Source: Rahnella victoriana
GTDB lineage: Bacteria; Pseudomonadota; Gammaproteobacteria; Enterobacterales; Enterobacteriaceae
Direction: 5' to 3'
DNA length: 64,000 nt
NCBI RefSeq assembly: GCF_004330295.1
Contig: NZ_SJOJ01000024.1
Span: 19,288 to 83,287, forward strand
Below are positions 22,998 through 31,418 of the stretch, in pieces. Numbering within the stretch: position 1 is the stretch's first letter; each line of letters starts with the position of its first letter. The position numbers and the translations under genes were made by a program. A model generated the notes under the pieces. It did no database searches, had not been told where the DNA came from, and saw only the letters and a list, made by a program, of their open reading frames with translations.

Positions 22998-23756
22998 ATG
23001 AATTTTCGTATTACCTCAATCGCGTTAAGCGTTGCCGTATTATTAACGGGCTGTCAGAACGGCTCACTCAATACGGATGCATTAATGAAATCCGGTTCAG
23101 ATGCCTATAAAGCGGCAACGCTGACCGATCAGGACGTCATCAATATGACCGAAGGATCGTGTAAAGCACTGGACGCGGAATCTAAAATCGCCTCATCAAA
23201 AAGCAAATACACCAAACGTCTGAATAAAATTGCCAAAAATCTCGGTAATGACATCAACGGCAGACCGGCTAACTATAAAGTCTATCTCACCAGTGACGTC
23301 AACGCCTGGGCGATGGCCAACGGCTGTATCCGCGTTTACAGCGGTCTGATGGATCTGATGACGGATGACGAAGTCGAAGGCGTACTGGGGCATGAAATGG
23401 GGCACGTTGCACTCGGTCACAGCAAAAAAGCCATGCAGGTCGCCTACAGTGCTTCTGCCGCGCACAATGCAGCGGGCGCAGCCGGTGGCATTGCCGGGCA
23501 ACTTTCCAGTACCCAACTGGCAGATCTGGGTGAAGAACTCATCAACGCACAATTCTCACAGAAACAGGAATCTGATGCGGATGATTATTCCTATGACTTG
23601 CTGAAAAAACGCGGGCTGCCAACACAAGGCCTGGTGACCGGTTTTGAGAAGCTGGCAAAAATGAGCGGCAGCAGCGAGAAGAGTTTATTCAGCTCGCATC
23701 CGCCCTCTCAGGAACGCGCTGACCATATCAAGGCACGCATTGCACAAGGTAAATAA
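22998..23756 (+). CDS. M48-family lipoprotein metalloprotease, LoiP paralogue (copy 2)
   Basis: A 252-residue tandem paralogue of the preceding gene, with lipobox LLTGC (Cys19) and HEMGH at residues 132-136. The central segment NWAMANGCIRVYSGLMD-type core, VLGHEMGHVALGH and NAQFSQKQES are nearly identical between copies. The N-terminal part after the lipid site and the Ala/Gly-rich segment after the zinc helix differ. The ATG at 22998 has AAAGGAAG upstream. It ends before a good terminator. Either copy could be the functional LoiP; copy 2 may have a separate substrate range. Confidence 0.9.
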   Translation: MNFRITSIALSVAVLLTGCQNGSLNTDALMKSGSDAYKAATLTDQDVINMTEGSCKALDAESKIASSKSKYTKRLNKIAKNLGNDINGRPANYKVYLTSDVNAWAMANGCIRVYSGLMDLMTDDEVEGVLGHEMGHVALGHSKKAMQVAYSASAAHNAAGAAGGIAGQLSSTQLADLGEELINAQFSQKQESDADDYSYDLLKKRGLPTQGLVTGFEKLAKMSGSSEKSLFSSHPPSQERADHIKARIAQGK

Positions 23757-24289
23757 CGCCAGAGTTTGTCACGCATACGCCGTCACCGGCGCGTGATATC
23801 ACTGCGTTAATCATTCAGGCACCTGCGGGTGCCTTTCTTTTCCCCGATGTTCCCACCTCCCGGCCGTTTACTGCGCCTTGTTTATTATTCACACAACTCA
23901 TCACCCGTTGTCTTAATTCACAGCCAATAGCACAATTTGTTTATCATTCTCATAGATCGTAAAGCGTTACACATCATATATTTTGATAGGTGTTTCTGGC
24001 GGGATTTCCACTTCAATTAAATAAACTGATCCTCAAGATCTCTTAATCTGATAATTAATAACGACCGAAAGAACAAAACTCAATAGTAAAAACTTAATCA
24101 TTAAATTGGGTTTACTTATTCTGAACAACCAATAAGAATTATTTAGTTACATTTATATCACATTAATTCCAATTTGATCTCAATATCAACGGGAATTACA
24201 CTCCAACACCAATAAGCCGTTAAAAGCTTATTTAATTACTATCCCTTTATTTAATACCTTTGTTATTTTAATAATGAAAAGGACATTTC
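23757..24289. other. AT-rich region before fimbrial operon 1
   Basis: After the loiP2 terminator these 533 bases are strongly AT-rich and code for nothing I recognise. The region must contain the fimbrial promoter and probably binds nucleoid proteins. I see no invertible repeat pair and no recombinase gene. Confidence 0.6.
23817..23841 (+). terminator. Terminator after loiP copy 2
   Basis: AGGCACC and GGTGCCT pair around a 4-base loop and are followed by TTCTTTT, about 60 bases after the stop. Confidence 0.78.
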
Positions 24290-24877
24290 ATGAAAAAGAT
24301 TAATACGCTTCTCCCTTTATCCGTATTTTGTCTGGCGTTCGGCAGCCTATCTGCACAAGCAGCCGATATCGGGTTAATTACCTTTGATGGCGCGGTATCT
24401 GATACCACGTGCGAAATCACCACCAATAACGGTATTGCCGCCAATAACGTGACCATTTCTATGCCTGTTGTCACCAAAGCCGCGGTGGATGCCACCACGC
24501 TGGCAGCGGGCGGTGTCGGGGCGAAAGAGTTCGAACTGATGCTGAACGACTGTGGAGAATCCGTGACCAAAGCGACCGTCAGCTTCTCTTCTCAGCAGTT
24601 TGCCGAATTGTCTAATGGCACGCTGAAACCAGATTCCACGGTCGCTGGCTCGGCGCAAAACGTCAGTGTTGCGTTGTACAACAACACGACAACCAACGTG
24701 AACCAGGTACTGGTCGGTGATCCGACTGATGTGCCACAAAGCGTCACCCTGGCCGACGGACGTGGTGTGTTTGCCTATAAAGCGGCTTACGTTCCAAGCG
24801 CTGACTGGTCTGAAAGCAACTCGGTTCATGCAGGTAAAGTGAATACTAACGTCACCTTCACCATGGCTTACGAATAA
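24290..24877 (+). CDS. Major fimbrial subunit, operon 1
   Basis: A 195-residue type 1-like pilin and the first gene of a chaperone-usher operon. The signal peptide ends at AQA-AD (about residue 24). The mature protein has the usual pilin cysteine pair (TTCEIT and LNDCGES). It ends in a donor-strand-compatible terminal motif (NTNVTFTMAYE, with the penultimate Tyr typical of pilins). It is followed by a stem-loop that may attenuate transcription into the chaperone gene, consistent with this being the abundant shaft subunit. Confidence 0.9.
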   Translation: MKKINTLLPLSVFCLAFGSLSAQAADIGLITFDGAVSDTTCEITTNNGIAANNVTISMPVVTKAAVDATTLAAGGVGAKEFELMLNDCGESVTKATVSFSSQQFAELSNGTLKPDSTVAGSAQNVSVALYNNTTTNVNQVLVGDPTDVPQSVTLADGRGVFAYKAAYVPSADWSESNSVHAGKVNTNVTFTMAYE

Positions 24878-24903
24878 ACATTATCGCTGTTTAGCGAATG
24901 ATT

Positions 24904-24940
24904 AAGCGAGCCACCGGCAGAGAGGTGGCGCGCTTTTATT
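24904..24940 (+). terminator. Attenuator-type stem-loop after the major pilin gene
   Basis: AAGCG-A-GCCACC pairs with GGTGGC-G-CGCTT, one mismatch, followed by a T-rich run. It lies between the pilin and chaperone genes, so partial termination would raise pilin over assembly proteins. Confidence 0.65.
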
Positions 24941-24962
24941 ATAAAATTATCCAGAGGGAACT

Positions 24963-25697
24963 ATGAATTTTATATCTGCTAAAAAAATTATTGCATGCAG
25001 TCTGGCAATGCTGGGATTTATTGCATCTGATGCCAGTGCAGATATTGTTATCTCCGGCACCCGGGTTATCTATCCTGCTCAGGCAAAAGAGGTCACGGTA
25101 AAACTGGATAACCGTGGCGAGAAAGCGTTGCTGGTGCAGGCGTGGATGGATGACGGTCGTGAAGATATTAATCCGCAGGAGATGAAAATTCCTTTTCTGG
25201 TGACGCCACCTATTTCTCGCATGAATGCCAAACAGGGCCAGACTATTAAAATTGCCAGTCTTGGCGGAAACCTGCCACAAGATAAAGAAAGTATCTTTTG
25301 GTTTAATGTGCTTGAAATCCCCCCTAAAGCGAAAAGCACTACCGATGAGAATTTACTTCAGCTGGCTTTCCGTACGCGCATCAAAGTCTTTTATCGTCCG
25401 GAAGGACTGAAAGGATCGCCTTCAGAAGCGGCGACGGCCCTGACATGGAAAATCGTCAAAAAGGATCAGCAGGTATTTACCGAGGTTAACAATGCCTCTC
25501 CTTATTTTGTCACGGTGAATGAAGCGACCCTCAATGCCAATGGCAGTAAGTATGACATTGAAAAAAATATGGTTGCGCCAGGTTCGTCGAAGCTGATGAA
25601 AGTCAACGGATTAAGCCAGCCGGTCAGCGCAGGGAAAATAACCTATTCCGCCATCAGTGATTACGGCGGAAATATCAATCACGACTTTTCGCTTTAA
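24963..25697 (+). CDS. Periplasmic fimbrial chaperone, operon 1
   Basis: A 244-residue PapD/FimC-type chaperone with two immunoglobulin-like domains. The signal peptide ends near ASA-DI. The first mature strand GTRVIYPA and the subunit-anchoring region LAFRTRIKVFYRP, including the conserved basic residues, are visible. The F1-G1 region is short, indicating the FGS class that serves rod-like fimbriae. It folds pilins of this operon and delivers them to the usher encoded 43 bases downstream. Confidence 0.93.
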   Translation: MNFISAKKIIACSLAMLGFIASDASADIVISGTRVIYPAQAKEVTVKLDNRGEKALLVQAWMDDGREDINPQEMKIPFLVTPPISRMNAKQGQTIKIASLGGNLPQDKESIFWFNVLEIPPKAKSTTDENLLQLAFRTRIKVFYRPEGLKGSPSEAATALTWKIVKKDQQVFTEVNNASPYFVTVNEATLNANGSKYDIEKNMVAPGSSKLMKVNGLSQPVSAGKITYSAISDYGGNINHDFSL

Positions 25698-25740
25698 ACA
25701 AAACACATCCGAAGCGTCATTCCATTAGAAAGCCAGTAAT

Positions 25741-28371
25741 ATGATGAAATTAAATAAAATTATAAGTGGATTATTACTGCTTCCATTGACTCAGGGCGTG
25801 ATGGCCTTGTGGTCGCCGTTATCCGTGGCGGAAACCGTGGCGGCAAAGGATGTCACTGCGGATGAAGATGAAACGGTAGAATTTGACAGCCAGTTTCTCT
25901 ACAACACACTGGACAGTGACAAAATAGATACCCGGCGTTTCAGCAAAGGGAATCCCATTATTCCGGGTATTTATAGCGTCGGCATTTTTGTGAATGGCAC
26001 GCTGAAACTCAATACAAAAGTCACTTTTATCGATAATGGCAGCGCCACGGCCAGCGCCTGCCTGACGCCAAAACTCCTTGAACAGCTCGATATTCTTCTG
26101 GAAAACGCCGACACGCCGGACACCGGTCCGCAAGACGCCGGGCAAAACGCCGCTTCCTGTGAGGATCTCAGTAACAAACTGAGCGGTTCACGGGTCCGGT
26201 TTGATACCGCCGAACAGCGACTGGATATCACGGTTCCGCAAATCTATCTCGCCAAACATCCCGCCGGTTATGTGAATCCGGCCCTGTGGGAAGAAGGCAT
26301 CACCGCGTTCATGCTGTCGTACGATTTTAACGCCTACCGTTCTGCCGCTGACGGGGATTCCCGCGACAGTGCATACGGCGGTTTAAATTACGGTGCGAAC
26401 TTTGCCGGCTGGCGTTTTCGTGCAAGAGGGTCAACCAACTGGGACCAGGAAAACGGTGTCACCTATTCCAGTCAGGATGCTTATGTTCAGCACGATATTA
26501 CCGCGTTAAAAGCCCAGTTCGTGCTGGGCGATACCTACACCCAGGGCGACACCTTTGATTCGATCAGTCTGAGAGGATTTCGGATATTCAGTGACAGCCG
26601 CATGCAGCCGGGTTCAGCGAGCAACTATGCGCCGGTGATCCGTGGTACAGCAAACAGTAATGCGAAAGTGACGGTCCGCCAGAGTGGTTCGGTGATTTAT
26701 GAAGTGACGGTTCCACCGGGTCCTTTTGTCATTGATGACATCAATCCGACCGGCTATGGCAACAGTATCGACGTGACTGTAGAAGAGTCTGATGGCAGCA
26801 AACGGACGTTTTCATTGCCCTACTCTTCGGTGACGCAGATGCTGCGCCCCGGTAATACCCGCTGGGATATCGGCGTCGGCAAACTCAATGACAGTTCATC
26901 CGGTAATTCCCCTGACGTGGCGGTGCTGACGGGCTATTACGGTATCAGTAATACCTTCACGGGCTATGCCGGTATTGAGGCGATGTCATCCGATTACGTG
27001 TCCGCATTAGCGGGACTGGCCATGAACACCCCTGCCGGGGCATTTGCTTTTGATATTACGCACTCACGCGCGGATATCGATAGCGATAAATCAATGGAAG
27101 GTCAGAGCTACCGTATTTCCTATAATAAGCTGTTAACCGAAACCAATACCTCGCTGAATGTGGCCGCTTACCGGTTCTCAACACAGGATTATCTGAGCCT
27201 GCAAGATGCGGCATCGCTGCAAGATGAGATGAATGATGATTCTTTGAATAAAGAAGAAACGTTTAAAAACTACGACAGAATGAAAAACCAGATTCAGATT
27301 AATATTAATCAGCCTCTGGAATATGCGGAACAAGATTATGGTTCGCTTTATCTGACAGGCAGTTGGGAGTCGTACTGGAATCAGAGTAAAAAAACCTCGC
27401 AGTTTTCTCTCGGATATAATAATGCCTGGCGCTGGATTAACTACAGCATTTCATTACAGCGTGACTATAACGAGAATGGCGATCAGGATAACCGCCTTTA
27501 TATTAGCCTGAGCATTCCTTTAGAAAATCTGTTTGCGCTGGGTAAACGTCCTGGTGGATTTACCAATCTGAATACCGGCTTGAGCACTGACTTTAAGGGC
27601 ACGTCGCAACTGGATATGAGCGCAGGCGGTTACAGCGAGGATAACCGTTATAACTACAGTGTTAACACCTCCTCTTCACTGGCTGATTCCCAAAGCTTAA
27701 ATCAGATTGGTGGATACGGAAGTTATAACAGCGCGTATGGCCCCATGAGTCTTTCCGCCTCTTTAACCGATGACGGCGGACGGCAGGCTTCATTTGGTTC
27801 CAGCGGAGGCATGGTGGTTCATGCAGGTGGTATTACTTTTGCTCCCGGAAATATCAACGACACCGATACGCTCGCGCTGGTTAAAGCCAAAGGGGCAAAA
27901 GGCACAAAAATGAGTGTGGGTGAAGGCCGGATTGACAGTAACGGGTATGCGGTCACCCCTTATCTTTCGCCTTATCGGGAAAACAACGTCGGTCTGGACA
28001 TCAGCACACTGGAGACGGACGTTAATATTGTTAACACCAGCACCATTACCTATCCACGCAGTGGTTCAGTGGTATTAGTTAATTTCGAGACTGATGAAGG
28101 TCGCTCGGTTATTATGGAACTGCAGCGTTCCGATAACGGTTTTATTCCTTTAGGCGCTGATGTCTTTAATGATAAAAATATCCTCGTCGGAAATATGGGA
28201 CAAGGCGGAAGAGCTTTCATTCGTGGTATTGACGATAAAGGGACACTTCATGTTGTTTGGGGAAGTGAGTCTGACCAATCCTGTAAAATTAATTACTCTA
28301 TTTCAGAAAACCCCGAAAAAGTGAACCTGACGGTCATGTTAAAAAATATCGCTTGTAAAATGACAGATTGA
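25741..28371 (+). CDS. Outer-membrane fimbrial usher, operon 1
   Basis: An 876-residue usher of the FimD/PapC family. After the signal peptide and a short acidic linker (ETVAAKDVTADEDETVEF) come the N-terminal chaperone-binding domain, the beta-barrel with its plug (PVIRGTANSNAKVTVRQSG), and C-terminal domains ending with a Cys pair (DQSCKINYS and NIACKMTD). It assembles and secretes subunits of this operon. The acidic linker before the FDSQFL strand is slightly longer than usual. Gene order (pilin, chaperone, usher, minor subunits, adhesin) is standard. Confidence 0.94.
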   Translation: MMKLNKIISGLLLLPLTQGVMALWSPLSVAETVAAKDVTADEDETVEFDSQFLYNTLDSDKIDTRRFSKGNPIIPGIYSVGIFVNGTLKLNTKVTFIDNGSATASACLTPKLLEQLDILLENADTPDTGPQDAGQNAASCEDLSNKLSGSRVRFDTAEQRLDITVPQIYLAKHPAGYVNPALWEEGITAFMLSYDFNAYRSAADGDSRDSAYGGLNYGANFAGWRFRARGSTNWDQENGVTYSSQDAYVQHDITALKAQFVLGDTYTQGDTFDSISLRGFRIFSDSRMQPGSASNYAPVIRGTANSNAKVTVRQSGSVIYEVTVPPGPFVIDDINPTGYGNSIDVTVEESDGSKRTFSLPYSSVTQMLRPGNTRWDIGVGKLNDSSSGNSPDVAVLTGYYGISNTFTGYAGIEAMSSDYVSALAGLAMNTPAGAFAFDITHSRADIDSDKSMEGQSYRISYNKLLTETNTSLNVAAYRFSTQDYLSLQDAASLQDEMNDDSLNKEETFKNYDRMKNQIQININQPLEYAEQDYGSLYLTGSWESYWNQSKKTSQFSLGYNNAWRWINYSISLQRDYNENGDQDNRLYISLSIPLENLFALGKRPGGFTNLNTGLSTDFKGTSQLDMSAGGYSEDNRYNYSVNTSSSLADSQSLNQIGGYGSYNSAYGPMSLSASLTDDGGRQASFGSSGGMVVHAGGITFAPGNINDTDTLALVKAKGAKGTKMSVGEGRIDSNGYAVTPYLSPYRENNVGLDISTLETDVNIVNTSTITYPRSGSVVLVNFETDEGRSVIMELQRSDNGFIPLGADVFNDKNILVGNMGQGGRAFIRGIDDKGTLHVVWGSESDQSCKINYSISENPEKVNLTVMLKNIACKMTD

Positions 28372-28403
28372 TTTCTGAGAAAACAGAATAAACAGGAAAA
28401 AAG

Positions 28404-28982
28404 ATGATAAAGGAATACAGAACATTATTATCGCCATGCGCTGCCTTATTTTTCGGCATGAATATGGCACCGGTTTACGCACAAAATGTCAATGTTACTT
28501 TTAGCGCCAACATAATTGAAACAACGTGTGAAATGAAGCTGGAAGGCGGCTCAGGCAATGGCATCAACAATACTATTCCTATTGGTTCCGGCGGAAAGGT
28601 AAGTTTAGATAAAATCATTGCCGGAGATAATGCCGCCACCGCGACCTTCAAGATAAAAATGGTGGAATGCCCCGCGGGAATAACCTCGATTAAAACCACC
28701 ATCAGGGGTACGCCATCCAGTTATGTCAATACGTTACTCATCAATGGGACTTCAGGTGAAGGTTCCTCCTCCTTTTTGGGCGTTTCTATTGCGCGCGCCT
28801 CAGCGTCAAACCAGCCTTTTGTCATTAACTCCACAAATGACAGTCAGCGGCTTAACTGGAGCAGCGCAGAAATCAATGCAAAAGAAGTCGCCCTGATTTC
28901 AAGACTGCAAGAAACACAAGCTAATAAAGGGACAACTGGTAATTTCAGTGCTGTTGCCACTTTTAACTTTAACTATGAATAA
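28404..28982 (+). CDS. Minor fimbrial subunit, operon 1
   Basis: A 192-residue pilin-domain protein, the first after the usher. It has a signal peptide ending near VYA-QN, a Cys pair (TTCEMKL and MVECPAG) and a C-terminal NFNYE-type end. It is probably an adaptor in the tip or base. It is only 32 bases after the usher stop, so it is clearly in the same operon. Which part of the fibre it occupies cannot be told from sequence. Confidence 0.85.
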   Translation: MIKEYRTLLSPCAALFFGMNMAPVYAQNVNVTFSANIIETTCEMKLEGGSGNGINNTIPIGSGGKVSLDKIIAGDNAATATFKIKMVECPAGITSIKTTIRGTPSSYVNTLLINGTSGEGSSSFLGVSIARASASNQPFVINSTNDSQRLNWSSAEINAKEVALISRLQETQANKGTTGNFSAVATFNFNYE

Positions 28983-29013
28983 CGTAGAAAAACACAGGTT
29001 ATAGAAGATCTGC

Positions 29014-29598
29014 ATGGAGAAAAGTAACGTGAAACCTAAAAATTTTTTACTGCTGCCGGCTGCATTCCTCATGACATTTTCAGCGCACGCGGTTGAGCTC
29101 ACACCAACGGAAAATCTGACGGCCACCTTTACGTCCACTATTGAAGCAGGCACCTGCGTCGCGCAGATTCAAAATGCCGCCGGCGCCCCGACATCATCCA
29201 TCAACTTTAATGATGTCTATAAATCGGAACTGAAACAGAAAAGTAAAATACAGCCTTTCAAACTGGTTTTTAGTGCCTGTTCGGGCGTTAAATCGGCAGA
29301 TATTACGGCCAACCCAACGTCAGGGGGATGTTCGGGGGCGGACTCAAATGGTGATTCTTTTTCCAATAACGGCGGCTCAGCCTCCGCCGCCGCGGTCGAA
29401 CTCTGGCGCAATGCACCCGACAGCGGGAATCAATTTAGTTGTGCGAACAGAGCCACACCACAAACCATCGCGCTTACCCCGGCAGGCACAACGTTGAATA
29501 TGAATGCCCGAATGGTGATTGCGGCAGGCCGCACGATATCAGATGTCACTACCGGGAGTTTTATTGCCCCAATCACATTTGTGATCATCTATCAATAA
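29014..29598 (+). CDS. Minor fimbrial subunit with four cysteines, operon 1
   Basis: A 194-residue pilin-domain protein. The mature part has four cysteines (GTCVAQ, SACSG, GGCSGAD and FSCANRA), allowing a second disulfide beyond the usual pilin bond. The signal peptide ends at AHA-VE. Two starts are possible: ATG at 29014 after GAAGATC, and GTG at 29029 after GGAG, which gives a cleaner signal peptide (MKPKNFLLLPAAF). I list the longer form but consider the GTG a serious alternative. Its role is probably a tip or adaptor subunit. Confidence 0.82.
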   Translation: MEKSNVKPKNFLLLPAAFLMTFSAHAVELTPTENLTATFTSTIEAGTCVAQIQNAAGAPTSSINFNDVYKSELKQKSKIQPFKLVFSACSGVKSADITANPTSGGCSGADSNGDSFSNNGGSASAAAVELWRNAPDSGNQFSCANRATPQTIALTPAGTTLNMNARMVIAAGRTISDVTTGSFIAPITFVIIYQ

Positions 29599-29627
29599 AT
29601 GACCTGAATAAAATCAACGGAATTCTT

Positions 29628-30230
29628 ATGACAAACCACCCGGCCAATAAAAATAAAATATTATTTCGGATATCCGCGTTATTGCTTGCGGGGTGTTCTT
29701 TTGGCGTTGGTGCGCAAGATGATCTCAGTCTGAATATTCAGGCCAATATTCTTGAGACAACCTGTCAGTTAACGGTACAGAATGGCGGTGCCATTCATTT
29801 GCCCACGGTCAGTGTCAATTATTTTTCCGACCGGGGTTCCCCGCCTTCGCCAATATTGCCGACCGATCAGTTGGGGGGTTATCCTTTTACCCTGAGCCTG
29901 AGCGAATGCAATGATCTGATCGAGAATGTTCATTTCAGTTTCGCCCCGCAGTCAGGTAATTTCGCACCGGGCTCTAAACAGGTATTTATCAGCGAAACAG
30001 ACGGTGCCGCCGATGGCGCAAATAACGTGGGTCTGGTGATATTTTCTCAGGAATACAATACCAATGTGCTGGAGACGGACGGCTCTTCCGATGTGAATTT
30101 CCCGATAAATGCCGCAACGCCCATGGCTGAAAAAACGGACTATCACTTCTATACCCGTTATCAGAATACAGGTGCCGTATCAGCCGGCCGGGTTACCTCA
30201 AAAGTATTAGTGAGCGTAAGCTATGAATAA
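29628..30230 (+). CDS. Minor fimbrial subunit, operon 1
   Basis: A 200-residue pilin-domain protein. The start ATG at 29628 follows AACGGAA and gives a signal peptide (MTNHPANKNKILFRISALLL, cleaved after VGA). An open frame extends far upstream but overlaps the previous gene and has no pilin features. The Cys pair TTCQLTV and LSECNDL and the end VLVSVSYE are typical. The last 8 bases overlap the start of the adhesin gene, which suggests translational coupling and perhaps a role as the adaptor holding the adhesin. Confidence 0.85.
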   Translation: MTNHPANKNKILFRISALLLAGCSFGVGAQDDLSLNIQANILETTCQLTVQNGGAIHLPTVSVNYFSDRGSPPSPILPTDQLGGYPFTLSLSECNDLIENVHFSFAPQSGNFAPGSKQVFISETDGAADGANNVGLVIFSQEYNTNVLETDGSSDVNFPINAATPMAEKTDYHFYTRYQNTGAVSAGRVTSKVLVSVSYE

Positions 30231-31347
30231 TCATTTATCTTTTAATTCGGTATCTATACGTTCGTCTCGTTTCATCCGCGCATTCACTTTTATTGTTTTA
30301 TTAGTACTAACGGGGTGTTTAATCGTTAAACCGGCTGATGCGGCAAAAGAATGTTATTTCAAGGATGCCCCCTACACCGCAACATTAAGCTTTTCCGGCT
30401 CTGTGGTTTCTCTGCTACCGCACGTGACCAGTACGCAAATGATTACGGACTTAAATCAAAAAGCAACCACAACGAAGAGTGCCCGTACTGATTGTCGCGC
30501 CGGAGATTCCGGTGAGATTTTATATGGCATAGCAGGCGCCGTTTCTCAGACTGGCTATTATTCAGATGTTTCCCCCACTGCGGGGTTATATGCTACCAAC
30601 ATCCCGGGGATCCTTTATTCAGTTCAAATCAGAGGCACTGGTGGCGCCGGCAACATTAAGGCTTTCATGCCTTATTTTTACGGTTCAAGTGAGAGGATGG
30701 CAATGAACACTGAAGACATGGAAAGTAGTATGGATTGGGGGCAATGGTATGATTACTATATTGTGCTTTTTCAGACACCCCAGTTTACCGGTATTCCCAG
30801 TGGCGTGACCTCCATTCAGCCGGCTACCCCAGGGTATATCGGCGCTTTCAGAGTAGGTAATGAGGATACTGACAATCATCGTATCAGCCTGAATATGAGT
30901 ACTTTCTCCTTCCCGGTGAAAACGCCAACCTGTACTTCACTGGTCAGCAGTGTGGGCGGCGGTACCATCCCGCTGGGGGATTACAGTGCAGCAAAAGTCA
31001 ATTCAGGTGCGACCAGTGTGATGAATTTCAGCCTCAATGCTTCCGGCTGTACCAATGTGAATATGTTTAAGACCCGGGTGACGACGAATATTGTCGCGCC
31101 GGGAAACAATATGTTGTTGGGTAATTCAGTGACGTCAAATGCGGCAACGGGTGTGGGGGTGAAAATCACTACAGGTTCTGGCAGCCAGTTAAAACCTAAC
31201 GACACTAATTCCATTTACTCAGTGACTGATTTGAATATGCCTTCATCTAAACAATTGCAATTCAATGCGCAACTGGTCGGCGATTCCAAAAGTATTTCGG
31301 TAGGACGTTTCTCAGCTACCGGCACTTTTGTTGTTAATTATGAATAA
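30223..31347 (+). CDS. Two-domain fimbrial tip adhesin (FimH-like), operon 1
   Basis: A 374-residue protein, about twice pilin size and last in the operon, as expected of a tip adhesin. The N-terminal half (after a signal ending near ADA-AK) would be the receptor-binding domain. The C-terminal half from about residue 230 (PTCTSLVSSVGGGTIPLGDY ... GTFVVNYE) is a pilin domain. The signal region contains LTGC, which resembles a lipobox, but a normal cleavage site follows. The receptor is unknown; similarity to FimH is architectural, not close in sequence. Confidence 0.82.
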   Translation: MNNHLSFNSVSIRSSRFIRAFTFIVLLVLTGCLIVKPADAAKECYFKDAPYTATLSFSGSVVSLLPHVTSTQMITDLNQKATTTKSARTDCRAGDSGEILYGIAGAVSQTGYYSDVSPTAGLYATNIPGILYSVQIRGTGGAGNIKAFMPYFYGSSERMAMNTEDMESSMDWGQWYDYYIVLFQTPQFTGIPSGVTSIQPATPGYIGAFRVGNEDTDNHRISLNMSTFSFPVKTPTCTSLVSSVGGGTIPLGDYSAAKVNSGATSVMNFSLNASGCTNVNMFKTRVTTNIVAPGNNMLLGNSVTSNAATGVGVKITTGSGSQLKPNDTNSIYSVTDLNMPSSKQLQFNAQLVGDSKSISVGRFSATGTFVVNYE

Positions 31348-31348
31348 T

Positions 31349-31379
31349 TAAAAAAACGGCGAAGGGATCACCCTTCGCC
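31349..31379. terminator. Terminator between fimbrial operon 1 and speA
   Basis: GGCGAAGGG and CCCTTCGCC pair around ATCA. The T-run is on the minus strand, so it is mainly the speA terminator. The stem lies directly after the adhesin stop and could also end the fimbrial mRNA. Confidence 0.78.
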
Positions 31380-31418
31380 ATATGTTGTGACGGAAACACG
31401 GCGTATTATTTCGCCGCC

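Noticed and set aside
23955..24179. Several GATC sites in the promoter region of fimbrial operon 1, as in Pap-type phase variation
   Set aside because: Four sites in about 530 bases is close to chance, spacing does not fit the Pap pattern, and no papI/papB-type regulator is present.
23757..24289. Possible invertible fimbrial promoter (fimS-type)
   Set aside because: I saw no matching inverted repeats at the ends and no site-specific recombinase gene in the window.
29439..29627. Upstream extension of the third minor pilin gene
   Set aside because: It overlaps the preceding subunit gene and encodes Cys/His-rich sequence without signal-peptide character; the ATG at 29628 gives a proper export signal.
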